This document shows positions 22,178 through 32,458 of a stretch of 43,675 bases of DNA, one piece after another (the stretch's first letter is position 1; the number at the start of each line of letters is the position of its first letter). The DNA is from Gnetum montanum (Eukaryota > Streptophyta > Gnetopsida > Gnetales > Gnetaceae). The stretch is from NCBI GenBank assembly GCA_015680685.1, contig MNCI01004755.1, positions 465,903 to 509,577 on the forward strand, in the 5' to 3' direction. A program made the translations under genes and the position numbers. Below the pieces are notes generated by a model, which had not been told where the DNA came from, ran no database searches, and worked only from the letters and a program-made list of their open reading frames with translations.

Positions 22178-24250
22178 GATAACCTAGCCAACTAATGATT
22201 CATTAAAGTCATTATGGAATGTAGAGAAAAAACCTACTAGTGATATTGATTAGATTGATTAGTGCTAGTGAACTACTTATGGAGTGAAAAATGATGCAAG
22301 ATAGTTTGGAATGCAATTTGCTAAGCAGAATCATCAAGTTGAAGTATATAGTGTAGAATCTATTTATCAAGGAAATGCAAATTATTTTATAGTATAATTC
22401 CTCTTATTTTGAAACTTAAAAAGCCTTAGCAAGAGCTTATTATGCTAAATAATGTTGGGATGCTATTGAAGCTCAAAGTATTCTTACTAAAAGTTTCATG
22501 GTTTGGGTAAAATTCTAAGAGGAACCTTGTAAGGAATTTTTTAAATTTCTAGGAGAAAAGGGCCAAGTACCTAAACTAGAATCACTTTATATAAATGATT
22601 TTATCATTACAAATTTTGAGACTATTAACAGTTTCTTATCAAATCATTTTTCTTCTATTATATCTTCAAGAGATTTTAGCAAGGAATCCTTCCATGCATC
22701 TAGTATGCATATTTTTCATCTTATAGCAAAAGTACATCAAGGTAAACAAAAAATTTTAGTGGAAGAAATCAAAGTAGTGGCTTTTAGTTTAGCATACAAT
22801 AAAGCTCTAGGGTTGGATGGTTTTCTAATTGAATTTTTTTAAAGAAGAATTAGAACATTATTGGAAATGATATCTTTCATGTTTTCCAAGAAGCCATTAA
22901 ACAATTTTTTCTTTGTAAAAACATTAATAAAGATATGATTAATCTTTTTCTTAAGAATAAAAATCTTCAACATATTGGTAATTAGAGGTGTATTACTCTT
23001 TTTAACAACACTTATAAAATTTTAGCTAAATGCATGGCTTGTTGAATTCAAAAGGCTATAAAGGATATCATTAGATGTTAATAGATTGGTTTTGTTAAAG
23101 ATAGACATATCTTAAATTATATTATTACAACTTCAGGGGAAATGTAGTGGGCTTTTGATACTAACCAATATATTACATTTATTAAGTTGTATAATGCTAA
23201 AGCGTATTGCAAGATTGAATGGAATATCATTTTTTCTTATTTCTATAAATTAGGATTTTTTAATTATTTTATTTGTCTTACCCATATTTTGTTCACTAAT
23301 GCTAATGCTCAAGTTGCCAATGATTTCGGATTTAGTTTCTCATTTGCTTTTTAATGGTTATTTTATCAAGGTTATCCTCTATCTCTTTATCTTTTTATTA
23401 TTGTTGTAGACTTTTTTTTCATGTAATTTATATTATGATCTATAAAGGAATATTATTAAGGAAATTTTAATTGATGATTAAGGTTTACAATTTTTTAACA
23501 TGCATTTTGTAGATGATTTTTTTAATTATTAACAATTCTTTACCACACATCAATACTTTTTTAACTAGAATGGATGATTGTTGCATGTTATTTGGTTCTT
23601 GTATTAATTGGAAAAAATCTACTTTTTATTGTAATGAAAATATTAATGAATGGGTTACTCTCAAGCCTTGAATTATCTTGAAAAAAGATTTTGTTTTTAA
23701 AATTTTAGAAATATCCTTTTCTTTTAAGCCTAATCTTACTATTTTATGAAATTATGTGGTTAATAAAATTAAAAGGAATCTTGATCAATGGGAAAAAAGG
23801 CTTGCCGTTACTAGAAAAGTCCTAGTTATTAAGTAGATGCTTTAATAAACTAATGTTTATTACTCAAGTTGCTAGGATTATTTGGAAACTTCTTATGATA
23901 TGATTAATGGTATTACTTGTTAATTTCTTTGGTTTGCTAAGAAACATAGAAAATCCTTTTCTAGAATTGCTTGGAATATTTGCACTAATAGTAAAAGAGA
24001 TGGAGGACTAGGCCTCATTAATTATTATTACCAAGGTATTTCCCTTGTGGCAAATGAATTGTAAAGTGCATTAATGAACATGTTGCTTGGATGCTCCTTT
24101 TAAGAAATAGATTTATGTAAGAAAAACCTAAGAATGGTAATAATTGAATTTTTAATAACTTTCTTTACTACCTTCTTTTTCCTTAGGTCATTTTTATTCA
24201 TTTTCTCCAATTTTTAAACCAATTTGGAAGACATGGTGTGACACAACGTA
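22178..24250 (+). pseudogene. LINE ORF2, reverse transcriptase part (decayed)
   Basis: Target-primed reverse transcriptase of the LINE. Linker 22530-22790 reads FKFLGEKGQVPKLESLYIND and SRDFSKESFHAS. RT motifs in order: KALGLDGFLIEFF (22801-22840), RCITLFNNTYKILAKCMA (about 22985-23040), GFVKDRHILNYII (about 23090-23130), GYPLSLYLFII (about 23370-23400), catalytic FVDD (23506-23517, both Asp intact) and GGLGLINYYYQGISL (about 24003-24050). The ORF ends in decayed sequence near 24250. The C-terminal zinc-knuckle region usual in plant L1 is not recognisable. Confidence 0.85.
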
Positions 24251-24763
24251 CAAAATTTACATAGGTTTAATTATTTAACTTAATGCATATAATTGATTCT
24301 TTAATGTTGTCAAATGCATTTCAATAGATTAGCTCTAATTTTCTTGGTTAAAGAATTGAATCATATTATCATTATTATTGTTATTTTTTTTACATAAGTG
24401 AATACAATAAGCTTGCTAGGATATTTTGTTCACGTTTTGTATCCTTTGTTTTACTACTATTGGAGCTTAGGTATAGATCTACTGTATATTTTGTGATTAA
24501 ATGTTAAAATCAAATTACCTTGGAAAGTCTTTCTTTTTATTAGTTATGATGCCCTTATAAGCATTTAGCTATGCATATTTTAGTCTTTATGCACATTCAA
24601 TTATGTGTATTTAATCTTTATTATGCATATTTAGTTATGCACATTTATGGTGTATTTTACACATCTAGTTATGCATGTTTGATTCCTATTATGTACATGT
24701 GATTATATGATACTCTATTTATGAAGCAATTTGAATCCTAATCCTATTGATAAAATTTGTTTG
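24251..24763. other. Interval without recognised gene
   Basis: AT-rich. 24560-24715 contains imperfect repeats around TTATGCATATTTAGT and TATGCACATT. It lies between the decayed LINE end and LTR D and may include LINE 3' sequence. Confidence 0.4.
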
Positions 24764-25607
24764 TGATGAGCCACGATATCGTATCTATGATATCACATCT
24801 ACGACATCGTAGCCTTGCATACATTATCATTGATGCAATGTAGAGGGTCCTCGTTAGCACTATAAATAGAAACCCTTGATTGTATCAAATGAAAAAATTC
24901 ATTCAACACTTAGGAAAATTCTTACAATTTGTTTTTGTAACTTAGAGTTAAAGTTAGAAGTGAATGCCTACAATGTGGTATCAAATAGTTGTACAAAATC
25001 TATGTTCAAGTGGATTGTACTTAGGCATAATTCATGGCTAGATCAAGATTGTTTCTCACTATTGTAGCATTACACGTAGCTTTTTTAATTTTATACTTAG
25101 TCATTTTCCTTTGGTAATTTTCATTTCTTTAATTTTTTGACTTTAATTTAGTTCTTTACATTTTACAAGTACTTTACTTTTTCCACATTTATTAGTAAGG
25201 AAAAATTAGTACAATTAGTTTTGAGCACTAAATGTAATCATTTGGTAACCCAGTAGTGATTTCACTTAATTTCCTTAGTAGTAAATTCAATTGGTAATCC
25301 TAGTAATGGTTACATGAGCCTAGGACATGTATAGCAAACCAGGAATGGATGTTTCTTGCCATAGAATAGGAAAGATTTTTATTTTAGCCATTACTTAGAC
25401 TTGGATTATATTCTCATTGTTTTCATTATAGAAGCACTTAGAAGTAAGATGAGCCTACAAAATCACAATATCATATACCTTACTAAGAGTTAAACCATAC
25501 TACTTATACTTCACTAGCTCAAGGTGAGAAGACAATGATCATGAACCAACTATCATCTACTAGCATACTTACATGTTCATACACGGATTATGATATGCTT
25601 ATCATCA
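24764..25607 (+). repeat. 5' LTR of element D (844 bp)
   Basis: Opens TGATGAGCCACGATATCG and closes TTATCATCA. It has GATATC-type sites at 24774-24812, a TATA box (CACTATAAATAGAAA) near 24858-24872, and two copies of the TTGGTAAYCC repeat (25242 and 25291). Length fits the other LTRs. The sequence after 25607 no longer resembles the family primer site. Confidence 0.75.
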
Positions 25608-25739
25608 TATTTACAGTGTTTACTTAGTAGTTGATTTTATAGAGTTTGTTGTGTTAAGAATTAAAAAGTCTATTTTTTCATACTTAAATTGTTTCTTTTA
25701 ACATATATACACATTTAAAAGCATTAAAAATACAATAAG

Positions 25740-27436
25740 GCTTCTACCCTTAAGGTAAAATCACCAACTATCAATGAAATTCATAAGAATCATGACAAAG
25801 AATATGATGAAAGCCATTAGAGTGTACCCATGCAAATAAGAATTTTCTATGTTCACACTGCTTCATACTATATTAATATCATGTTTATCTTTCAACATGA
25901 TGAATAGCTAAGGTGGAGAGATTTACAGGGCAATGTTGTTTTGCCTCTCAAACATTCTACACTAGCAATGCTACAAGCAACCATAATGAGGTTGTACCTT
26001 GACCATGCACAAGAAGGATACCATGTTACTAAATACATGACTAGGCTACACGAACCTATAGTAGCATAAGAAAGAAGTGATGCCTCCATGGAGACAAGAC
26101 ATGAGCATAACAAGTGAAAGAAAGTGCCTCACATTGTTGTCCTAGAAGAAAAAAATGATGATACATTTGTAATGAAAGTATTTCACCAAACTCATAAATA
26201 TAATTCATAGATACCAATCATTTATCTTGAGGAACCTATCAAAATACAACTACATTAAGCTCTTGCAAAAACACCTAGGAGAGATATGGGAGACTCAAAA
26301 CTTAGACAAAGCTTAAGACCTAAAGCTTTAGTAGAACCAAAAGATAATGAATCATGAAGTCATAGAACGAGGACTAGTTGACATTGTTCTCTAACTACTT
26401 CCTCTTCCTCTTCACATTCATTTGTGAAATTCAAATAGAGAACGTAGATCAAGAGACTATGATAGGAAAAGATGAGGAGACCATAAGAGATATGTACATT
26501 CAAGAAGATATCCTAATGACGAAGAAGACAATTATGAATAAAGAAGAGATAGGATTAGGCATGAGGAAAGAGAATGATACTATGATCATAAAAGAGATCA
26601 TAATCACAATAGAGCCTATAGGCTCGAAGATCATAAAGAATCCCTATTGTCCACTCATAATATGATTAACATAAGAGAAGTAGTATATATCCCTACTAGA
26701 CATGTAAGGGATAGTCGCATCAAACAACTAGATATAAACAACATTCCCAACCTTGAAGGTGGATACAATGCAGATCCACAATAATACCTCCAAGCGTTCC
26801 ATGATTCTTGTGCCCTTCAAAACATTGAGATTGATTGGAAAAAGTTAAAGTTATTCCTAGAATACTCATGAAGGAAGTAGAGAGTTGGTACCAATGCTTA
26901 GAACTAGAAATATATGAAGATGCAGTACCATGCTAGAGATTATTAATGACAAATATCAAACCTATTCCAAAGTGTCCAACTTAAGAAAACAAACTCAAAT
27001 ATGGAAGCAAGGGATACATGAATACCTTGATGCAAAAATGGACAGATATTATCCATTACATCATAGATGCCTAGGCCATGGATTTTGTCAAAGAGAACAA
27101 CTTAGGTATATCATTGATGGGTTAAGAAATGAGACTAGAGAAACTCTTAGGGTATATGCCCAAGGTAGGTTATTTGAAATGATAGCTCATCGAATCCAAA
27201 AACTAATAGACTTGATGGTCAAAGAGAAAGGTGAATTAAAGAAAAGAGGATCAACAGAAGAGTACAATCGAGATCCTATAGTAAGAAAAAGGGATGTGAG
27301 AATGTGCAAAATACAAAAAGAAGAAACTTTAGATGATTCCATCCAAAAGAAGAATCTACCCATACAAAATTTAATCAATGATAGTGCATCAAAGGTAGAA
27401 AAAACATGTGATTCTATGGATGAAAAATTTGCTACT
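25740..27436 (+). pseudogene. Element D ORF1 (gag), 5' block
   Basis: The N-terminal domain around 25830-25960 reads FYVHTASYYINIMFIFQHDE, then LQGNVVLPLKHST, matching E1 gag (HPDEYIPNF...LEGNIVLPL). A charged Arg/Lys/Asp stretch follows (26390-26660). The gag core is at 26750-27436: EVESWYQCLE, IHEYLDAKMDRYYPLHHRCL, YIIDGLRNETRETLRVYAQGRLF, then KEKGELKKRGSTEEYNRDP and DSMDEKFAT. The longest open piece is 26930-27436. It is cut at 27436 by element A. Confidence 0.8.
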
Positions 27437-28289
27437 TGATGAATTGTGTTTTGTTAGGCCCTGATATTAGATCCTCCATATCAGATACGTGATATCGTAG
27501 CCTGGATAATGATATCGAGTACACGATATCGTGATTCCTATGTAAGCCTATAAATAAACATTTGGGCGCACAGGAAAAGTAAGTAAGTGTAAGAGTATGA
27601 TCTTTTATGTCAATTTTCAATTCATTTCAATTGTTTCCCTAGTGCATGCTTGTAGTGTGATGATTGTAGTTGTATAGAACCTTTATATGAGTGTGATGTA
27701 CTTGGACATGCACATGATTGGCAATAAAGATTGAGATTACTCCATCATTGCAGCATTTACTTAGTTTTTAATTATTTAATTACTATTTTTATTTATTATT
27801 TTCTTAGTTAATATTTCTTATCATCATTTACCAGTCCTATTGTTAAATGTGGAATGAGTGCGACTTAATCATGAACATTGAAGTGTAACTACTTGGTAAC
27901 ATAGTAGCGTATTTAGGAGTGCTCAAGTAATGTGCGCTTGGTAATCCTAGAAGTAGTACATGAGGTCCAAGATGCATACAGATGATCAACGAAGGATGCT
28001 CATTGAACTTATACTAGCTTAGACTTCATTTCCTATTGCTTATTAGCTAATCAAGATTATTTTCCATTGTCTCTAGGAGTAGCACTAGTTTAGGATTACA
28101 TCATTCGCCTCACTTTGGACTAAACCATACGTGACTGAGTAAATACTAGTTCAGATGAAAAGATAGTGAACTATGATCAACATGTAACTATCTAGATACC
28201 ACAACTAGTCTATTTGTGGAGTTTGACCGGATCGTTCATGAACACTCGTATTCATACGGTTGAGTGTAGGGCTACCTCACCACTCATCA
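27437..28289 (+). repeat. 5' LTR of element A (853 bp)
   Basis: Opens TGATGAATTGTGTTTTG and closes CACCACTCATCA. U3 has GATATC-type sites at 27468-27535. TATA box (CCTATAAATAAAC) is near 27547-27560 and AATAAAG at 27723-27729. Two TTGGTAAYC repeats lie at 27893 and 27938. It matches 35324-35948 apart from one 77-bp gap. Confidence 0.9.
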
Positions 28290-28290
28290 T

Positions 28291-28308
28291 TAGCACCATT
28301 GCTAGGGA
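28291..28308 (+). other. Primer-binding site of element A (tRNA-Asp type, eroded)
   Basis: TAGCACCATTGCTAGGGA one base after the LTR; it differs from TGGCGCCGTTGCCGGGGA by G-to-A and C-to-T changes only. Confidence 0.7.
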
Positions 28309-28422
28309 TGGTGCTTGTTATTTAGATTAGTTACATCATCTAAGATTGCTGTAACGAAGCCTTGATGATATACCTTTTAGAAAGAAAGTAATTGTAAATA
28401 AGTCACATAGAAATTCACAACA

Positions 28423-30430
28423 ATGTCTCTCTCACAAAACTATGATAATGCAACAACTAGTAAGGAAATTCATTGGAGAACTAATGAATTATATGATGAT
28501 GAAGACAAAGTTTGAAGTACTCAATCTTATGTAGGGGTCTCCTATGTACATAACTAAAGACAACATCATCCCAACTCACAAACTCATAACCTACCTAGTG
28601 ATGATGAACCCCTAGTAGCCACTAAAAGCCTAATGCATATACAAGAGGTTGTTCGAATATCCTGCAAGCATCATAAGAAAAGCCATCTACTGAGGCTTGA
28701 TTTAAACAACTTTCCTAAGTTTTCAGGAGGTTATGATTTAGATTCACAACATCATTTACAAGCTTTCCATGATGCCTATGTATGGAACAATATTGATAAT
28801 GTGTGGCAAAAACTTAAGCTCTTCCCTACAACACTCATTGGCCAAGAAAAAGTATGGTATAGGTCCTTAAAACCAAAATCAATTTGATGTTGGCCGATAA
28901 TGCTATAACTCTTCACTGAAAGATACCAAACCTACGCAAGAGTGTCAGCCTTGAGGAAACAAATCTGAGAGTGGAAAAAAATGTAACATGAACCCTTGGA
29001 CATGGCCTTAGAAAGATATTACTCTTTTTTAAAAAAATGCCCAGGCCATGGGTTCTCCGAGGAAAGGCTAATGTACCACATCATGGATGGGCTTCGTAAT
29101 GAAACAAGAGAGACCCTAGGGATGTATGCCCTAGGTCAACTATATGAACTACAAACCCACTAATTCCAAGAGCTTATTAAGTGGGTACCAAAAGAAGAGG
29201 GAGAAATAGCTAAATGGGAGAATGTTGAAAGCTCTCAATAAGACCAAGATCTCAAAATAGTAAGGGTCCATGATCATGAAGAGGAGAAATCAACTCACCT
29301 CAAGGAGGTGGAATCATCTTTGCCAATACTACAATCACTAGATGAAATTGGGGAAAAGATCAATAGGATGACAGAGAGGGTACATGAAAGATGTGGAGAA
29401 TATGCCAACATTATTAGAGGTAGAACCATGATGAACCAAGAAATAGGACAGAACACCACTAGACAATAAACAAGAAAGGTTGAAGAGAATAAGGATAAGA
29501 ACTCAACTACTAATCATACGTATCAATGTAACATTTGCCTATATGATCACCCCAAAGGCCAATGCCCAATCTTGTCACATTTACATTAGTGTTGGAGAGG
29601 AATGTTACATCCAAATTTCATACAAAAATATCATGTTCAATCACAGTCGCAAAAATCCCAGTCATGGGGGAGGACACCCTCAACCTGGTCACACTCCTCA
29701 TACCATCTGAACCCAAGCACTTATCAGGTTTAGCATTTTTTCCCCAATTGTGTCAACATCCTCTATCTCATCACATCATTATGATTTTCCTAAGTACTAT
29801 CAACTCATGTCCTCTCCCGCAAGATCACCACCTCATGTTCCTTGCACTTCTCCTTTCCCTCAATATGCTCACCCTTAACCTCCTTCTACATTTCCACCAG
29901 TTGTGCTAGAAGGTTTTGCACCATAGCAACAACCCACAAACATTACTTGTGCTGCTAGTGTCAAAAACGATGGAGGTCCTCCACAATGTCAAAATCATCC
30001 TTTCTTTAGGCATGACGAAAGAAAGAGATAGCACACGTTCGAAACCACTGCATCCTCCAACCTAGCACAAGTCCAACGCTATGATGCATTTGCCCCCTCA
30101 AACACAATGCCTCATGTTACCTTATCAGGGCCATTAATCAATACTCCAACTACCATGCAACCCAATGAATATAACCACATAGGGAGACATATTGATCCTT
30201 GCATACCATCTTATAGTCACAGGTGCCATAGTGGGTCAACTCCTTATCAATTAACCACATCTTATAATTTTCGCCATTATGCCTACATTCCAACCACCAC
30301 ATCAAAGGATACCCAATGGTTTGGTTATGATCGGACTTCAATGTTCCCAAAATTCTTGGATCTAAACCTTCCATTTATTAATTCTCATCATGATCAAAAG
30401 TTTAGTGACGAGGGATATCCTCCATTCTAA
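28423..30430 (+). pseudogene. Element A ORF1: gag with zinc knuckle and Pro/Gln-rich tail
   Basis: The start at ATG 28423 reads MSLSQNYDNATTS. The gag core is at 28630-29460 (LRLDLNNFPKFSGGYD, HLQAFHDAYVWNNIDNVW, WYRSLKP, then the MDGLRNETRETLGMYA region and a coiled Glu-rich part). The zinc knuckle at 29521-29580 reads CNICLYDHPKGQCPILSH (Cys-x2-Cys-x3-His-x4-Cys, all four ligands present). The tail is rich in Pro, Gln, His and Ser and ends EGYPPF before the stop at 30428-30430; B ends the same way. The frame holds from the start past the knuckle with nonsense codons; a frameshift follows before 30107. The N-terminal domain seen in E1 and D gag is absent. Confidence 0.8.
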
Positions 30431-31860
30431 CAAGCAGAATTAATAAATGTTTTTCTTTTTCTTTAATTTTACAATTTGTTGTTTTCTATTTTTTCATCTT
30501 TAAATTTCTTGTTTTATCTTTTCATTTAGTATTTTATATTTTTATCTTTTTATGGGTAATCTCATCTATGAATAAAACACTCATGAGACTCGTTGGTTGA
30601 GGTGTTGTTCTATGCTATCAAGTCTTAGGTGACTAATTATTTGGAAAATGAGCCCACCACATCCACCCAACCATTATATTAATAAGAGGTTCTACTCTAG
30701 GTACAATGATATTCTTGTCATCATGAAAACTTAAAAGTAATTTTGTGCTCATTATGTCGAGAGCGAAAAATGATGGACTAAGAGGGAATGGACAGGATGT
30801 GACATTAAGGGAACTTGTGGATTCTCTTTGGTGACAGTTGTAGGTGTTATCATATAGCTTGGTTGTATTAAGATCCTTGTATATCTAACAAAAAATGGGA
30901 GTAAGAGTAATAAAGGCACTCAATAAAGAAACTCAATGCTATTCTAGGGGCCCCATTGGATAGACATGCATCCATGTTTGAAGGTTGATGGCTTCTCTAG
31001 TTCACTGTTGAAAAGGAAAAAGTGCCAAAGTGGCTAGAAAAAGAAAAAAAATAAAAAGAAAAAGAAAAAAAGAGAGAGAGGAAAGAAAAGATCAAGAAAC
31101 AAAATGTGCTATAGAGAAATTCTAAATCACTCCTCCCTTGGACAAAATGCCAAGTGATCGTATGCCTTGCTGTCATGGTGCTCTTATGTGCACCCATCAT
31201 GGGATGAAACAATGCGATGTCACTGATCGGAAGAATGGACTTGGTCTTGATTTTGGAGAGATAGGCTAATGACACATTAATTATGCCCTACACTCAAGAT
31301 TCATTGTGCCCTGGGTCAGTTACCTCATGTCTCGATCTTTGGAATCCCTTCTACAATTCGCCTCATCTCGCTGTTCATGTATTTTTGACTCATGTCTTGT
31401 GTAGCATCGAACTCATACCTCATCATAGTGGTATTTACATGTGTATGTTTTGTTTCACTAGTGTGAATTACATTTAACCCTTTTAGTTCCTATGGACATT
31501 TTTAGGTGTGGTTACATAAAGGCATGATAGGTAGAAACCTGCTTTGGGAAGGACCCACTTGCATAACTTTTGTAATTTGCACTCTTTGCACATCATTTTA
31601 TACTTTCCAAATATTGCATTACTACAATAATATTTTCCTTTATCATCATTTAAATTCCAATGTTCCTATGCACCACAACATTTCCTTTTTCCTCATCCTA
31701 TTCATGAATTTCATTGACAGAATCCACTTTATTACACTTTTGGTGCCTTTATGTCTCTTCGACGTTATCCTAGACCTTTCAAATTAACCTTAAATCCTTC
31801 ATTATTGACCTTGGAAATATGAAAATTCATCAATTTTTCCAAACACCCTATTTTCAAAAG
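30431..31860 (+). other. Noncoding spacer of element A, conserved with B and partly E1
   Basis: No gene. It matches B on the minus strand nearly throughout (42990 down to 41700), for example TTTACATGTGTATGTTTTGT and AACCTGCTTTGGGAAGGACC (near 31545), the latter also in E1 near 1640. It contains a purine tract listed separately. Confidence 0.65.
31010..31090 (+). repeat. Purine-rich tract in the spacer of element A
   Basis: About 80 nt almost entirely A and G. Element B has a purine tract at the same place on the minus strand (42429-42460), preceded in both by the words GGCTTCTCTAG. It could prime internal plus-strand synthesis or act as a splicing or RNA-binding element; this is inference. 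Confidence 0.6.
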
Positions 31861-31865
31861 GACAC

Positions 31866-31955
31866 GATATCAGGTACCCGATATCGGGTCTAATGCGATA
31901 TCGGGTCCGCGCTATTGAGTACGCGATATCTCATCTATAAAAACTATATATAGGG
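31866..31955 (+). promoter_or_regulatory. Internal promoter module of element A (LTR-like palindromes plus TATA)
   Basis: Four GATATC sites and one eroded site (GCTATTGAG) are spaced as in the LTR U3 regions, followed directly by CATCTATAAAAACTATATAT and GGGACCCC. Element B has the same module at the same internal place (41564-41660). It lies about 500 nt upstream of ORF2. A promoter for ORF2 is inferred. Confidence 0.6.
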
Positions 31956-32458
31956 ACCCCACCATGCAAGTCAACATTATTTTTCACTATTTATGCAAGG
32001 GGAGTTGTTGAAATTTTATTCTATGAATTCTTATGCTCTAAGCACCTATAATTCCAACTTCCATATCTTGCTCATTAATGCTATGATTTTCATTTCAATC
32101 AAACCTATCTAAACCTAGAGTGTTTCACTTAGTTATGTGGGGAGGTATACCCCAAGTTGCACATAGTTTTTTCTGAATTCATCGTTGCCCGAAGGATATC
32201 ATAAAGGGTAAATGACCTGAAAAATGCTAAAACGTTTGCCAAATTAATTTTATGTCTTCACCCAGACCATGAAAATTATTTTTTTGGAGTCACCTAATCA
32301 AAATTGGGCCCAATATCAAAAATTTTAGGGGAAACTTTCATAAAATTTTCTAACTCTAAATCATACTAAACAAGAAATGAATTTATTAAGGCAAGAAGTA
32401 AGGTATAAATCAAATTTTGTAAATAGCCTTACTAATAGATGGTTCTGTGTGATTGCGG
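31956..32458 (+). other. Leader between internal promoter and ORF2 in element A
   Basis: Noncoding. It includes a polypurine-like motif at 32129-32146 (TTAGTTATGTGGGGAGGT), the counterpart of 41378-41398 in B, and ends in the branch-point/acceptor-like site. A donor-like AGGGTAAATG sits near 32205-32215; there is no proof of use. Confidence 0.45.
32430..32458 (+). promoter_or_regulatory. Branch point and (mutated) 3' splice site before ORF2 of element A
   Basis: TACTAAT at 32430-32436 is followed by CTGTGTGATTGCGG and ATGGCCC. In B the same stretch ends GCAG, so A appears to have lost the acceptor AG. Confidence 0.5.

Larger units (their letters stand above)
14330..24250 (+). mobile_element. 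L1-type LINE (non-LTR retrotransposon), split by two insertions
   Basis: The LINE is in three blocks: to 14606, 19843-21259 and 22178 to about 24250. In order they show an ORF1 RNA-binding segment, an ORF1 zinc knuckle, ORF2 endonuclease (GDFN), and ORF2 RT (LGLDGFLIEF, FVDD, GGLGLINYYYQG). A minus-strand copia element sits in ORF1 and a minus-strand solo LTR sits in the ORF2 endonuclease-to-RT linker. Both ends of the LINE are uncertain; I see no poly(A) tail. It must predate both insertions. Confidence 0.8.

Noticed and set aside
30401-30420. TTTAGTGACGAGGGATATCC at the end of ORF1 as another polypurine-like motif
   Set aside because: It codes for the conserved ORF1 ending (EGYPPF), also present in B at 43059-43090, so coding explains it.
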